Source of the DNA: Zasmidium citrigriseum
Taxonomy: Eukaryota; Ascomycota; Dothideomycetes; Mycosphaerellales; Mycosphaerellaceae
Direction of reading: 5' to 3'
Assembly (NCBI GenBank): GCA_002786025.1
Contig: NHNW01000012.1
Coordinates: 744,001 to 808,000, forward strand
Length of the DNA stretch: 64,000 nt
Part shown: piece after piece, positions 43,101-52,011 of the stretch
How the letters are laid out: each line of letters opens with the position of its first letter
Numbering within the stretch: position 1 is the first letter of the stretch
Made by a program: the position numbers and the translations under genes
The notes under the pieces: generated by a model
Databases searched by the model: none
Seen by the model: only the letters and a program-made list of their open reading frames with translations
What the model was told of the DNA's origin: nothing

Positions 43101-46100
43101 GTTTCGACATTGTGACTATCAGAGACATAGAGTTGGCTGAGCATGCCAATCGTGCTGGTCACGTAACCTGAAAAGTTCAGGCCTGCCGACTCTGCGATCG
43201 AGGCGAGACTGTCCAGGGCCCAGAAGTGGACCAGAGGATGTGTATCCGCAGCAAGAGACATCAAAATGCCAACAATATTCTTCATGTGCAGACCAGCTGC
43301 CATGCCGCCCAGCTGCGAATGGATCTGAGCGAGTGCTGAGGCACATCCGGCTCGTACATGCGGCTCTCGATTGTTGACAATAGTCTCTGTTAGATGAGTG
43401 ACTTCAGATCCAGTGAATGCTGTTCCAGAATGAGAGCACAGGTGACCAAGCGCTGCAGATGCCATGTATCGGATACACTCGTCTGAATCTTTGAGGCAGG
43501 TGTGAAGTAGACTCTGAAGACCCTTCTCGGCCTGTACGCTTTTGAGCTCGCCTCTGGGAGGGCCAATGTCTCCAGTGGCGACTCTCAATGCAGTCAATAG
43601 CGCAAGTGCTACATTGGCAGTAATTGCGACCTTTCTGGCGGGCTCCTTTTGGAGCGAGGCGGCGCTCATAGATGAGGATATCTGCTCCAAAGTGCTGTCC
43701 TGGACCTTGGGGCTCTGCAGTGACAGGCAAAGCCCGAATGCTGCAATGGCTGCGTCGACCGCCTCAGTGGCGGGCGGACATGGCAGGTCGTGCTCCCCGT
43801 TCCCTGCGTTCAAGTAGACGCAGGTTGGGTCGTGTTCGGCGGATGCTCCAATGGGTGACAAGATCGTTTGATCGATTTCTGATTCTTCGTCCATACGACT
43901 TGCCCAGTGTCTTTCTAAGTCGCCAGTACGAGGGTCTCTGACGTCGAGACCCTTTATGCGACCCGTGATGCCAAAGCCGTAATTGTCACCAAGATCCCAG
44001 ATGCTCTCAAAGGTGCTGGCGGATGCGGCAATGGCGGCGCTCAAGGAGTTTGGGGCATCGTACTCGGAATCAGAGAAAGACGCCACGGCAAGGGGAAGTA
44101 TTGAGGAGTGTGCCGTCGTTTCAATGCTGCCGGCAGGACTGAGACTAAGGAGCTGCGAATAGCACTCAAACACTCTTCGTCGAACCATGACTTCGTAATC
44201 TTGCAATTGCAATGCTGCTGACAGTCGATTTGAAGGGTCGTCGCTGGTCTTCTTGGACGGCAAATTCTGAAGGAAGGCCACTGTGTTCTCCAGCATCGCG
44301 GACAGCCTCCGAGAAATGTCAGAAGTCAGCAAGCGCTGATTGTAGGTCAGGAAGGCTTTGATAGAACCAAGGGCGCAGTCTCGCACGTGTGCAAGGTAGC
44401 TGAGTTCCAACATATTGCGCTTGCTGATGTGGTCGTTCGTCATGGGCTTGGGAAGGGCGTTCCTCCAAAGGAGCATCAGCTGGGATAGATGTATTTTGAC
44501 GAAGTTTGGTCCCAAAGACATTAGACCTCCGATCATGATCCATGCTACTTGAAGTTGGCAGCTCGATATGCGTAGATCAGAACTGCCGCTGGACTTGAGC
44601 AGATTTGTGGCTTGTTGAAGTACTCGCGCGTAGACGTCGACTGACCCATAGAGTGGGTGCTGGCTCGATGTGCTGAGGATCCCAGCAAGACCGTAGGCGT
44701 ATCCAGTGCAACGTCTTGGACTTTGTCTGGGCCCGCCCAAGAGATTAAGTTCCCGACTGACGCTGTTCATGCAAATAGTCACTGTCGGCAATAGCTGTTG
44801 AGGGCAAGCCAGAACGAACGCGCGCATAGCCTGCGATGCGTGAATTTGCACCGTAAAGCTTGGATGAGGAAGCACCTGGAGCAAGGCTTCGCGACAGTTC
44901 TCAGCAATGGCTCCAATGGCCGTGTCCAGTCGCTTCGTGAGAGAAGTCAAGGCGCTGAGCGCTCCCGTGAGCACTGACTTAGAGGGCTCCGGGCGCTCTT
45001 TGACAGCTTGTGGGTAGTCCTTGATAATGTCGTTGAGCAAGAAGCGGGCAGCGTTCAGCTGTGCTGTCTCTCCCAGCAGGCTACCAACGACTTGCTCGAG
45101 AATGATCCTCACGAACTTCCGAGCCATGAGCTGGCGATATTTGTTGAATTGCCAGCCTTGGTATTCCAAAATATCCTTGAACAGGTGGCGTGCGATTTCG
45201 CCATACTTCTGCTCTACGACACTCTCCCCAACAGCTCGTAGGACCTTGATGTAGCACACTGCAATGCCCGCACGGCCTCTATTGGGAGTTGCTGGCTTGC
45301 AGAATGCTGTCGAGAGCAGTTTCAAGATCTCCATTAGGCTGTATGACAGTGCAGTAGCAGGTTTCTCCGGAGCCGGTGAGCCAGATCGTTCTATCTCTTC
45401 CTCTGCCTCCTCTCCAACAGCGGCCTTCTTGCTCTTCTTCGGCTTCTTCAGCTTCGGCACGGCATCTTTGTTTGGAGACTCGGAATAGCTCTTCACCAAC
45501 TCTGCAGCAAGACAAGACGCACCTGCGTGTCGTACTGTGACAGAAGTGCTCTCCATTGCCTTGAACAGTGCAGCTTGAAGCTTCTCAAAATCGTTCGAGT
45601 TGTCGAAGTAGGACGTACACCGTACGAGCTGCTCCAGACAGTAGCATGCACTGGCCTGGACAAGGAGGGATCGATCGCTGCCTGCAGCATTGCGTGCCTG
45701 CTTCCAGATAGAACGTCCGACATCCTCATCAATGGCGACTGTGATCCCTTTCACAACCCTTCCACAAGCCTTGAAGATGGCGCTCCGCATGCCAGTGTCA
45801 TTCGAAGCAGCTTTCAGCATCTTCAATATAGTAGTGCAAGCCAACGGCGAGAGACTGATAGCGCTGTCCCCAGCACTTTCAAATATCGTCCCCAAGCAGT
45901 AGACAGCAGCATGTTTGGCCTTTGCGTCCTTCTCCTTGCCAGCATTGACAATAGCCACCAAATCATTTATTGACTCGTACAAGACTTTTCGACTGCCCTT
46001 CGCAAATATCCCCCAAAAGCATCTTCCCAAGTTCTTACGAACAACCCTCGTCGGAGGTGGAGAGGGGAGGTTAACGATCTGGAGCAGCTCCTTCTTGATT

Positions 46101-46327
46101 GCGCCTTGCTCTGCGGTGGCCTCATCGTTCGTGATAGCTTCGACGTGACGGGCGAGATCGGCAGTGAAGGTCAAGAGGTAGAGGCCTTGCTGTTCGGAAG
46201 GGAGAGAATGGAGCTTCTTCACGTCGAGTTGGAAGGGGGAGATCTCGCCATTGGTAGCTGTCGAGGGCTTATTGGAGTTGGGCGTGGGAGCCGCCGGGGG
46301 CTGCGGTGTCGTGTTTTCTTCGGCCAT
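40172..46327 (-). CDS. LAA1: HEAT-repeat AP-1 accessory protein Laa1 (HEATR5 family)
   Basis: Very large (2051 aa) HEAT-repeat protein of the Laa1/HEATR5 family. In yeast and animals it works with the AP-1 clathrin adaptor in traffic between the trans-Golgi network and endosomes. Single exon. The conserved N-terminal region (VRKNLGRCFWGIFAKGSRKVLYESIND) begins after a disordered stretch of about 30 residues. HEAT-type helical repeats then fill almost the whole chain, for example ECIRYMASAALGHLCSHSG and HVRAGCASALAQIHSQLGG around residues 960-1010. A Lys-rich insert near 300 (KLKKPKKSKKAA) and one near 1260 (KTKAKVEKPKTAVPK) are likely loops. There are no membrane segments. It shares a 196-bp divergent promoter with the TACO1-like gene. 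Confidence 0.92.
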   Translation of the reverse strand: MAEENTTPQPPAAPTPNSNKPSTATNGEISPFQLDVKKLHSLPSEQQGLYLLTFTADLARHVEAITNDEATAEQGAIKKELLQIVNLPSPPPTRVVRKNLGRCFWGIFAKGSRKVLYESINDLVAIVNAGKEKDAKAKHAAVYCLGTIFESAGDSAISLSPLACTTILKMLKAASNDTGMRSAIFKACGRVVKGITVAIDEDVGRSIWKQARNAAGSDRSLLVQASACYCLEQLVRCTSYFDNSNDFEKLQAALFKAMESTSVTVRHAGASCLAAELVKSYSESPNKDAVPKLKKPKKSKKAAVGEEAEEEIERSGSPAPEKPATALSYSLMEILKLLSTAFCKPATPNRGRAGIAVCYIKVLRAVGESVVEQKYGEIARHLFKDILEYQGWQFNKYRQLMARKFVRIILEQVVGSLLGETAQLNAARFLLNDIIKDYPQAVKERPEPSKSVLTGALSALTSLTKRLDTAIGAIAENCREALLQVLPHPSFTVQIHASQAMRAFVLACPQQLLPTVTICMNSVSRELNLLGGPRQSPRRCTGYAYGLAGILSTSSQHPLYGSVDVYARVLQQATNLLKSSGSSDLRISSCQLQVAWIMIGGLMSLGPNFVKIHLSQLMLLWRNALPKPMTNDHISKRNMLELSYLAHVRDCALGSIKAFLTYNQRLLTSDISRRLSAMLENTVAFLQNLPSKKTSDDPSNRLSAALQLQDYEVMVRRRVFECYSQLLSLSPAGSIETTAHSSILPLAVASFSDSEYDAPNSLSAAIAASASTFESIWDLGDNYGFGITGRIKGLDVRDPRTGDLERHWASRMDEESEIDQTILSPIGASAEHDPTCVYLNAGNGEHDLPCPPATEAVDAAIAAFGLCLSLQSPKVQDSTLEQISSSMSAASLQKEPARKVAITANVALALLTALRVATGDIGPPRGELKSVQAEKGLQSLLHTCLKDSDECIRYMASAALGHLCSHSGTAFTGSEVTHLTETIVNNREPHVRAGCASALAQIHSQLGGMAAGLHMKNIVGILMSLAADTHPLVHFWALDSLASIAESAGLNFSGYVTSTIGMLSQLYVSDSHNVETVSQASSNMSMELPVTAAVARGVDAIINVLGPDLQDMVKARDMILTLVRLFSEEEDTAILLESLRCLEHLSLYAPGHLEFAQYVRRLQDDVDASSPELASLALHGLFTLMRRDAPEIIRTARPGLEDRLWEYLNFNPSQQSIQNIFMNWLQQTGSSDPSDWIQRCNNILTKTKAKVEKPKTAVPKSTTATAGPDLQDEEVAGFAVTAGASKEDETEAPSSTQELMRWQVRLFAMECMHNLIAMIRKEAAVSDESPGEAALQQKVADVIRIAFSASTAGVAALRVVGMQIIDQILKMFGRTPDPDFQEAMLLEQYQAQISSALTPAFAADSSPELAAAAVNVCATFIATGIVTDIDRMGRILKTLVSALDSFSRDADSASIGDLKALSANAQVMVRMAVFSAWAELQIASSEQKYLVDVVKPHIAQLVPLWISSLREYARLRFEPDISATTATPATSGDLDTVYAALNRETLLKFYQASWLSLVDAIASLIDEDSEFVFDALDNKQIEQSDGAGDEGAEKVNGTIARKTTGINYREEPVAFFFVLYGLAFESLAVRSGDDDVLTRQRNLDILAALKKILRPSVSGNAVYQEVVFSETMDLLDRMVLTENLSMQAVIVEIARNLCLVHPSSRQGQQTPINGEAQLSDDIEQLFELTRIIILVIAGLIPGLADTPVSAHLESSDEAIILVRSSLQALVDVSEVFPSIIKTDLHASILHIFVTILGTASCQAVVLPQSLPIFRRFVASIAEDERPDTKQQLQNALKRMLAILRNAQKRETEASLPCEKNTLLAITILLSAAQPLFDGDQDPLILRFLSELRECLVAPMTTKVAAGCYRTLLMQDVCTRLTFQHAVDFMLQAPDLEGMGETKPVMGQTLTAYISAKLPAERKPAAVVLVMNVMLSCAARDGKASYPGIAARLLELAATDNGTFRALVGSMAGEKKQLMEAVLKSQASSRSSRQDFSTEREPTIALKMDFGG

Positions 46328-46523
46328 GGTCTTTCTGATATTATTATTTCATTATGCGCTCGCAAACATCGTAAAGGCGTGAGGTGGAATGGTGGTGAGG
46401 TGGTAAGTCCAGACGAATGCGCGCATGTGAGAGATGTTTCAGGGCAAGGGTGAAGCGGACTGAGGTCCGGCGGCCTTCAACTCCATCGCCTCTCCTGACC
46501 ATCTCTTTCCATCCATCACCATC
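46328..46523. promoter_or_regulatory. Compact bidirectional promoter of LAA1 and the TACO1-like gene
   Basis: Only 196 bp separate the two divergent start codons, so both promoters must overlap or share elements. An A/T-rich stretch (near 46340) lies on the LAA1 side and a C/T-rich tract on the other. No specific binding site is obvious. Confidence 0.5.
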
Positions 46524-47411
46524 ATGGCTCCAAGCAGAGGTCTTCACACCTTCTTCGGCACGCAGAATGCCACATTCATCTGCCGACGATGCCAACTACG
46601 CAGCTTTACCACCACGATCCTACTCAGCTCAGGCCACAACCGCTGGTCCAAGATCAAGCACGACAAAGCCAAAGCCGATGCTGGCAAGAACCGTCAACGC
46701 TCCATCTTCGCCCAAGAAATCGCGACGGCATCAAGACTGTTCGGTCCCGATCCTAACATGAATCCACGTCTGGCCGACCTCATCACCAAAGCCAAACGAG
46801 AGGGCTTTGCGAAAGCATCCATTGAAAGCGCCATTGCTCGAGGTCAGGGACGAAGTTTGAGTGGTGCGAGCTTGGAGAGTGTGACTGTGGAAGGCATATT
46901 GCCGAATAATGTGGCTGTCATTGTCGAGTGCGAGACGGATAATAAGTTGAGGACTTTGGCGGAAGTCAGGTTGATTATGAAAGAGCACGGGGGCAGCACC
47001 ACGCCTTCGGCATACCTCTTCGCGAAGAAGGGCAAGATCACGCTTGAGAGCAAAGATGGACTTGGCGTAGATGAAGCGCTTGAGGCTGCTCTTGAAGCTG
47101 GAGCTACAGATGTCACCGAAGACGACAATGGACGAGTAGTCATCTGGGCAGAACCGGCTGAAACGAGAGCCGTGGGAGACGCTATCTCCAAAGCTCTGGA
47201 TGCACAGATCGCTACTTCAGAGATCATCTGGGATCCGAACGAGGAAACCAAAGTCGGCGTGCAGACCGACGAGGCCGCTGAGGACCTTGGCAGCTTCGTC
47301 GACCAGATGCATGAGCGGGAGGCAACTGTTCAATCCATCTCGCTGAATATCTCGCAGGGGAATCTTTCGCCAGATGCCTGGAAAGATCTTCGAAACCGGA
47401 TGAACGCATAG
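46524..47411 (+). CDS. TACO1/YebC-family mitochondrial translation factor
   Basis: 295-aa protein of the YebC/TACO1 family; yeast counterpart Dpc29. In mitochondria these bind the ribosome and promote translation of certain mRNAs. The first 35-40 residues are basic and Ser/Thr-rich with Cys, typical of a matrix targeting sequence. The family core begins HNRWSKIKHDKAKADAGKN, followed by NPRLADLITKAKREGF and the IESAIARGQG motif. The C-terminal domain has EAGATDVTEDDNGRVVIW. Single exon; the start at 46524 gives the targeting peptide. Confidence 0.92.
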   Translation: MAPSRGLHTFFGTQNATFICRRCQLRSFTTTILLSSGHNRWSKIKHDKAKADAGKNRQRSIFAQEIATASRLFGPDPNMNPRLADLITKAKREGFAKASIESAIARGQGRSLSGASLESVTVEGILPNNVAVIVECETDNKLRTLAEVRLIMKEHGGSTTPSAYLFAKKGKITLESKDGLGVDEALEAALEAGATDVTEDDNGRVVIWAEPAETRAVGDAISKALDAQIATSEIIWDPNEETKVGVQTDEAAEDLGSFVDQMHEREATVQSISLNISQGNLSPDAWKDLRNRMNA

Positions 47412-47563
47412 AGCGAGGGGCGTGAATATCTACAGAGCAGAGGCAAGTTGATGTGTACGTCCTCTTAATGTTCACATCCTAATCCCATCTCATGATTCTG
47501 CTCATCAGGCGAACGATTGTGGCTCGTTCACTCATTTTCGCCGTCTATGATTCGAGACTACTC

Positions 47564-48646
47564 TCATACTTTAAACACGAGCTTCTTCCCACTAACTTTC
47601 TTCGCCCTTAAATCCTCCATGGCTTCAGGAATCGCATCCAAACCACCCGGTCTCAACTCCACCGGATGCGGCCTAATCTTCCCTTCAGCAAGCAGCCTTT
47701 CACTGAAAGCTGCAAAGTTCTTGGAGTACTCGAAGTCTTCCTTGCTTGCCGGATTTATCACCCCGAATTGCTCCCAGTCCTCGCCGAGAAACGAATAACC
47801 GATCGTCCGAAAGCTCTCTACATCGTCCCGTGGACACTCCGACAACAGAATGCTGGAGTACTTGCCTCCTGGGCCGATGACCGATGCACAGAAAGCGGCG
47901 GTCTCGTCTGTTGAGATCGAATCGACGCAGAGCTTCAACGAGTCGCCTGCCAATTCCCGGATCTTCTGAGGCGTTTCCGAGTCTTTGTAGTCGAAGACGT
48001 GGTCGGCGCCGTACGACTTGCATAACTCGAAGTTCCACGGCGAGCAGGTCGTAATGACTTCAAAGTTCGACATCTTGGCGAATTGGATGAGCATCGTTCC
48101 CATCGCACTCGAGCCTCCGTAGATGAAGATGGAACCTGGTTTCGCTTCCGCTCGGTCTGGCCATGGCAAACCGAACTTCTGGTACTGCAGCTGGAATCAA
48201 ACTCAATTCTTCGAGCAAGGAAATGAGGCTCAACATACCAAACACCTTCCCGTGGTAATCTGCGTCACCCCGAGCGTACACGCATCCTCCCAGCTCATCC
48301 CCTCCGGCACCCGCATAGCCATATCCGCCTTGACGACAATCCACTCGGCAAAGCACCCATTCTCCCTTTCCAACGTGTCTCCAGCCCTCATTGGCCCACA
48401 GACTCTTTCTCCGACTTTGAAGTCTCTACGCACATCCTCACCGACGGCTTCGATCACGCCCGCGTAATCGCAGCCAAGGAGCGAGCCTGCATCGCCCATA
48501 CCATAGTCAATAAGAGCGACGTCGGCGGGGTTGAGCGCAACCGCATGGGTGCGGACGAGAAGGTAAGTTGGACGCAGACGTGGTTTAGGGCGGTCAGTCA
48601 CCACGAGCGGCGGACCTCCCTTTGCTGAGACTGTCACTGCTTTCAT
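47564..48646 (-). CDS. Zinc-type alcohol dehydrogenase/quinone oxidoreductase-like protein (MDR superfamily)
   Basis: 344-aa NAD(P)H-dependent reductase of the medium-chain dehydrogenase/reductase superfamily, closest to the fungal enoyl-reductase-like group. Exons 48646-48239 and 48190-47564, with a 48-nt intron in phase 0 (TGRCL to QYQKFG). The GroES-like N-terminal domain has the typical NPADVALIDYG and GCDYAGVIEAVGEDV stretches. The Rossmann domain starts IFIYGGSSAMG. The structural zinc cysteine cluster is absent, as in quinone-reductase-like members. The substrate is unknown. It stands alone next to a mitochondrial gene, with no polyketide synthase nearby, so a role in a secondary-metabolite cluster is not supported. 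Confidence 0.88.
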
Positions 48647-48899
48647 GGTTCGAAATACGAGAAATGGAAACAAACGAGTGGTATGTTTCGCGTCAGGGCT
48701 CCCGGCCTTTCTTATACCACAACCCCTCCCTCGTACCACCTCCCAAGATCCCAAAGGAGACATACCACCTCCATCCGGAGCCTTTCTCATCCGCACTCCA
48801 TCTCATCAAACCCGTCCGTACATTACAAACAGCCGAGCTGCGGCTGAAGGATGGCCTTGTAACAAGCGACTCAGGGCTCACCATGCGGCTTCAGCCCTA

Positions 48900-49340
48900 T
48901 CACGTGCGACTGCGACTCCATAGCACCCATCTTCTCAGTCCCTCTTCTAGAGAAATCGTCAAGATTCCAACCTGTCCCTCCCCTTCTAGGTCGGCGAATC
49001 GTCTTTGACAGTAACGTCTTGCGCTGCCTAGACTCCAGAAGTCGGTTAGGTTTCGGAAGACGCAGGTTGAGAAGATCTGTTGCTTGGAGGCTTTGGTTTG
49101 GAGTTGTTTCCATGTTGGTGGATTGCCGGAGAAGGTTTCTAGCTTGAGGAGGTTGCTGGAGAAGAAGATTGAGGCGTATTCGGAGCGGATTTGGGTGTTG
49201 GTTTGGAGGAGAGCTGGCTTTCTCATGTGTTCGGAGAAGGAGTCTAGGTCGTTCAACGCGATGTATGAGTAGATTTCGTCGCGGAGCTCTGCTGGGAGGG
49301 AGAGGAATGTTGATTCCTGATGAATATCTGTATTGGCCAT
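48900..49340 (-). CDS. Small 2EXR/F-box-like protein
   Basis: 146-aa protein of unknown role. The motif FLSLPAELRDEIYSYIAL near the N-terminus and KPALLQTNTQIRSEYASIFF after it match the 2EXR-type fungal domain also seen at 37572-38231. The ATG at 49340 is chosen as the start because the domain begins shortly after. The frame is open up to an earlier ATG at 49445, which would add 35 mostly hydrophobic residues, like a signal anchor (see findings). Single exon. Confidence 0.65.
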   Translation of the reverse strand: MANTDIHQESTFLSLPAELRDEIYSYIALNDLDSFSEHMRKPALLQTNTQIRSEYASIFFSSNLLKLETFSGNPPTWKQLQTKASKQQIFSTCVFRNLTDFWSLGSARRYCQRRFADLEGEGQVGILTISLEEGLRRWVLWSRSRT

Positions 49341-49985
49341 GGCTAGATTTGGTAAGGTGAAAAGTAAAGCAAGCAACGAAGCAAGAAACAACAGGGAAGC
49401 GTCAATTATAATTCTTATGAAGAGACGACTCTGGGTCGTGATCACAATTCAGAATGAAGAAAACCGAATGTTGGTATATCTTTTGTGGCTATGCAACAGA
49501 TCGTTGGAGGACCTGCCCCTTCACGTGACTGCCAAGACCAAGCGATCGTCCAACTTCTTCTCTCGCGATCGGCTCCTCCATCCTTCACCAAACATCACTT
49601 TTCTTCCCATCGTCGACTCCTGGCGCGACCACAAGTCACTTTCTTATCTCTCGAGTCTATATCTCTGACTCTGCAGCACTCTCGCTTACACGCTCCCCTA
49701 GCTCGGCCAGAACTGCTTCAGCTGCCGGAACGTTTGTCTCAGAGCGCCACCACACAGTTCTGGGCCGGAAGCTGGGGTCAGTGCGAAGCGATGGCGCCTG
49801 TCTTGCTGGATGCCACAAGCCATATGGCAGCCACACGCTCAAATCCGAGCTGAAGTCGTTAAGAAGAAGTCAGGAGCATAGGTCTGGAAGGGCTCTGTGT
49901 CTGCAAGTCGTAGGTGTACTTAAAGTCATGCTCGCCAGCGTCGCGTGGTGTCGTTGTCCAGCTCCTGTAAGTGTTGTCCGTCAGT
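49341..49985. other. Divergent intergenic region
   Basis: 645 bp between a minus-strand 2EXR-like gene and the plus-strand membrane protein. Apart from the possible N-terminal extension of the former (up to 49445), nothing is supported. Confidence 0.4.
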
Positions 49986-52011
49986 ATGTCTCATCAACAG
50001 GGTGTTTCGTATCATGCATCGAGTATGGAAGAGAGGGAAGCCCAGGAACAACGTGAGATGGATTACAAGGGACCTGCTGTCACTCAGACGGTCGTCGACG
50101 ATTATGAGGCCCAGACGAAACCGGGTCGAAGCATCACGCACAACGTTGGAACAGTTATTGTTGATGTGCTGATTGCATCGACATCGCTGTATTTCGTTGT
50201 CTTTGCTGCACTGTCCTACCTCTGGAACGACCGGCCGGCTTCAGACTTCGAATCGAAGGCATTACTACGAGCAGCGGCTTTCGTGAGTTGGGATCAAGAT
50301 AACAATTGGACGAGTGCTGACAAGATTGTAGGGTCCTACAATCTTTCCCATCCTGTTCGCGCTCGTCGTCGCGAAGCTCATCAAGGCCATTGCCACTTAC
50401 AGACTGGAGCATGGCGCAACAGTTGGTCTTCTCGAATATCTGCTGGGCAGTCGATCACTCGCATCTGCTTTCATGGCGCCCGTCAAGTTCCGGACGCTCA
50501 ACATCTTCGTTCCCATCCTGATCCTCATGTGGGCATTCTCTCCCGCAGGTGGCCAGTCTGCGCTGCGGATCGTGTCAGTGGTGCCGAAGTACACCAACAC
50601 CACGCAAGAATACCCCTACCTGGATACTCTCAAGTCGTACTTCGTCATCCAAGGCAGCCCAATGAGCTCTACTGGTTCCCAATACTACACCGGAGTCAAG
50701 GCCGCGTTCAACGCCGCTTTGATCAGCCCGAGCACCTCCAAGAATGGAACGCAGGATACTTTCGGCAACATCAACATCCCAATGCTGGAAGCCTTGCCAG
50801 CGGAGATACAAGCCGATGCAAATGGATGGTTCAATACCAGTGCGAAGCAGAACCTGACCTACACTTCTATGTTTGGCCTGCCAGCTCTCAATGTCGCCAA
50901 CAAGGCCAACTCGTCCTTTACCATGGAGACCTCGTATTTCAACATTCAATGTAACATGAAGACGAAGGGTTACAACTCCACTACGGGAAACGTAACGGAC
51001 AACATTGCCAGCAGCGGAGCCACGGACAGCATCTTCAAGGCGATCAAGAACTCGGAAGAGTTCTCTGTCAACTACGACAATGGCCAGTACCTCAACCTCT
51101 GGTATTCTGATACGCACACCAGCGACGAGTATCCTCTATTCCTTGGTCTCAACTCGTTCTCATCTTTCGACACCCCGCTGATCAGCCAAGCCTCATGTGC
51201 GCTGACAACGACGTACCTGGAGGCCTCCGTCTTCTGTAACGGAACGCTCGCATGCAACGTCGTCGCCATTCGCGAGTCCAAGCTCCCGCACCCGTCGTCC
51301 AACATGTCAGTCCTAGACGGCCTGACGATCCCCGGTGGTCCGTCCGAACAATCCCCAGGGGCCACTGTCCTGGACGCATTCTTGCAAAGTCTCGTCAACG
51401 CCACCAGCTGGAACCACGAAATGACTTCCAGTCCGTTGGAATACTTTTTCATCAATCCCGCTTTCCCATTCTCAGCCGGAATAGGACAGACCGCTTCGAC
51501 ATGGCCAGCGATCGCCAGCATTGGAAGCGAGCTGTTCTCGCGACGCTTCACACAGCTGATGAACACTTTTTGGCTCGCGGGCATCGCACCATCCGGTGTC
51601 ACCGGCGACTTCACCAATCCTTCGAACGACGAATACGTCGTGGCCACCTCAACCGGAACGAAACAAACCATGCAGCTAGTCATGCGCTGCCACATCCCAT
51701 ACCTCATCGTCCTCGTCATCGCCGCCGGTGTCATCTTCATCGCTGGACTCATCACCGCGTACCTGGATGCCATGAGACGAGGCCCTGACGTTCTCGATAA
51801 CTTCGTCAACACGCTGCGCGATAGCCCACACGTGCACGTCGACTTCGGGCCGAGTATGGAAGATGGCGCGGACAAGATCAAGAGATTGAGGGGCACGATG
51901 GTACAAATGGGTGATGTGAAGCCTGATGACCCAGTGGGCATGGTCGCAATTGCGACGCCGACGCCGCAGCAGCCTGTGAAGATGGTGAAGCCTGGGCGGG
52001 AGTATGTTTAA
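49986..52011 (+). CDS. Large fungal membrane protein of unknown function
   Basis: 658 aa; exons 49986-50282 and 50332-52011, with a 49-nt intron in phase 0 that joins RAAAF to GPTIFPILFAL. I do not recognise a named domain. Three membrane segments lie near the N-terminus (VIVDVLIASTSLYFVVFAAL at about 58-80, PTIFPILFALVVAKLI at about 101-116, FVPILILMWAF at about 157-167). A large extracytoplasmic region of about 380 residues with many N-glycosylation sequons and several Cys follows. One C-terminal span (YLIVLVIAAGVIFIAGLITAYL, about 556-577) precedes a cytosolic tail of about 80 residues. This topology recurs in uncharacterised ascomycete surface proteins; sensing or wall contact is only a guess. 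Start at 49986 (MSHQQGVSYH). Confidence 0.8.
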
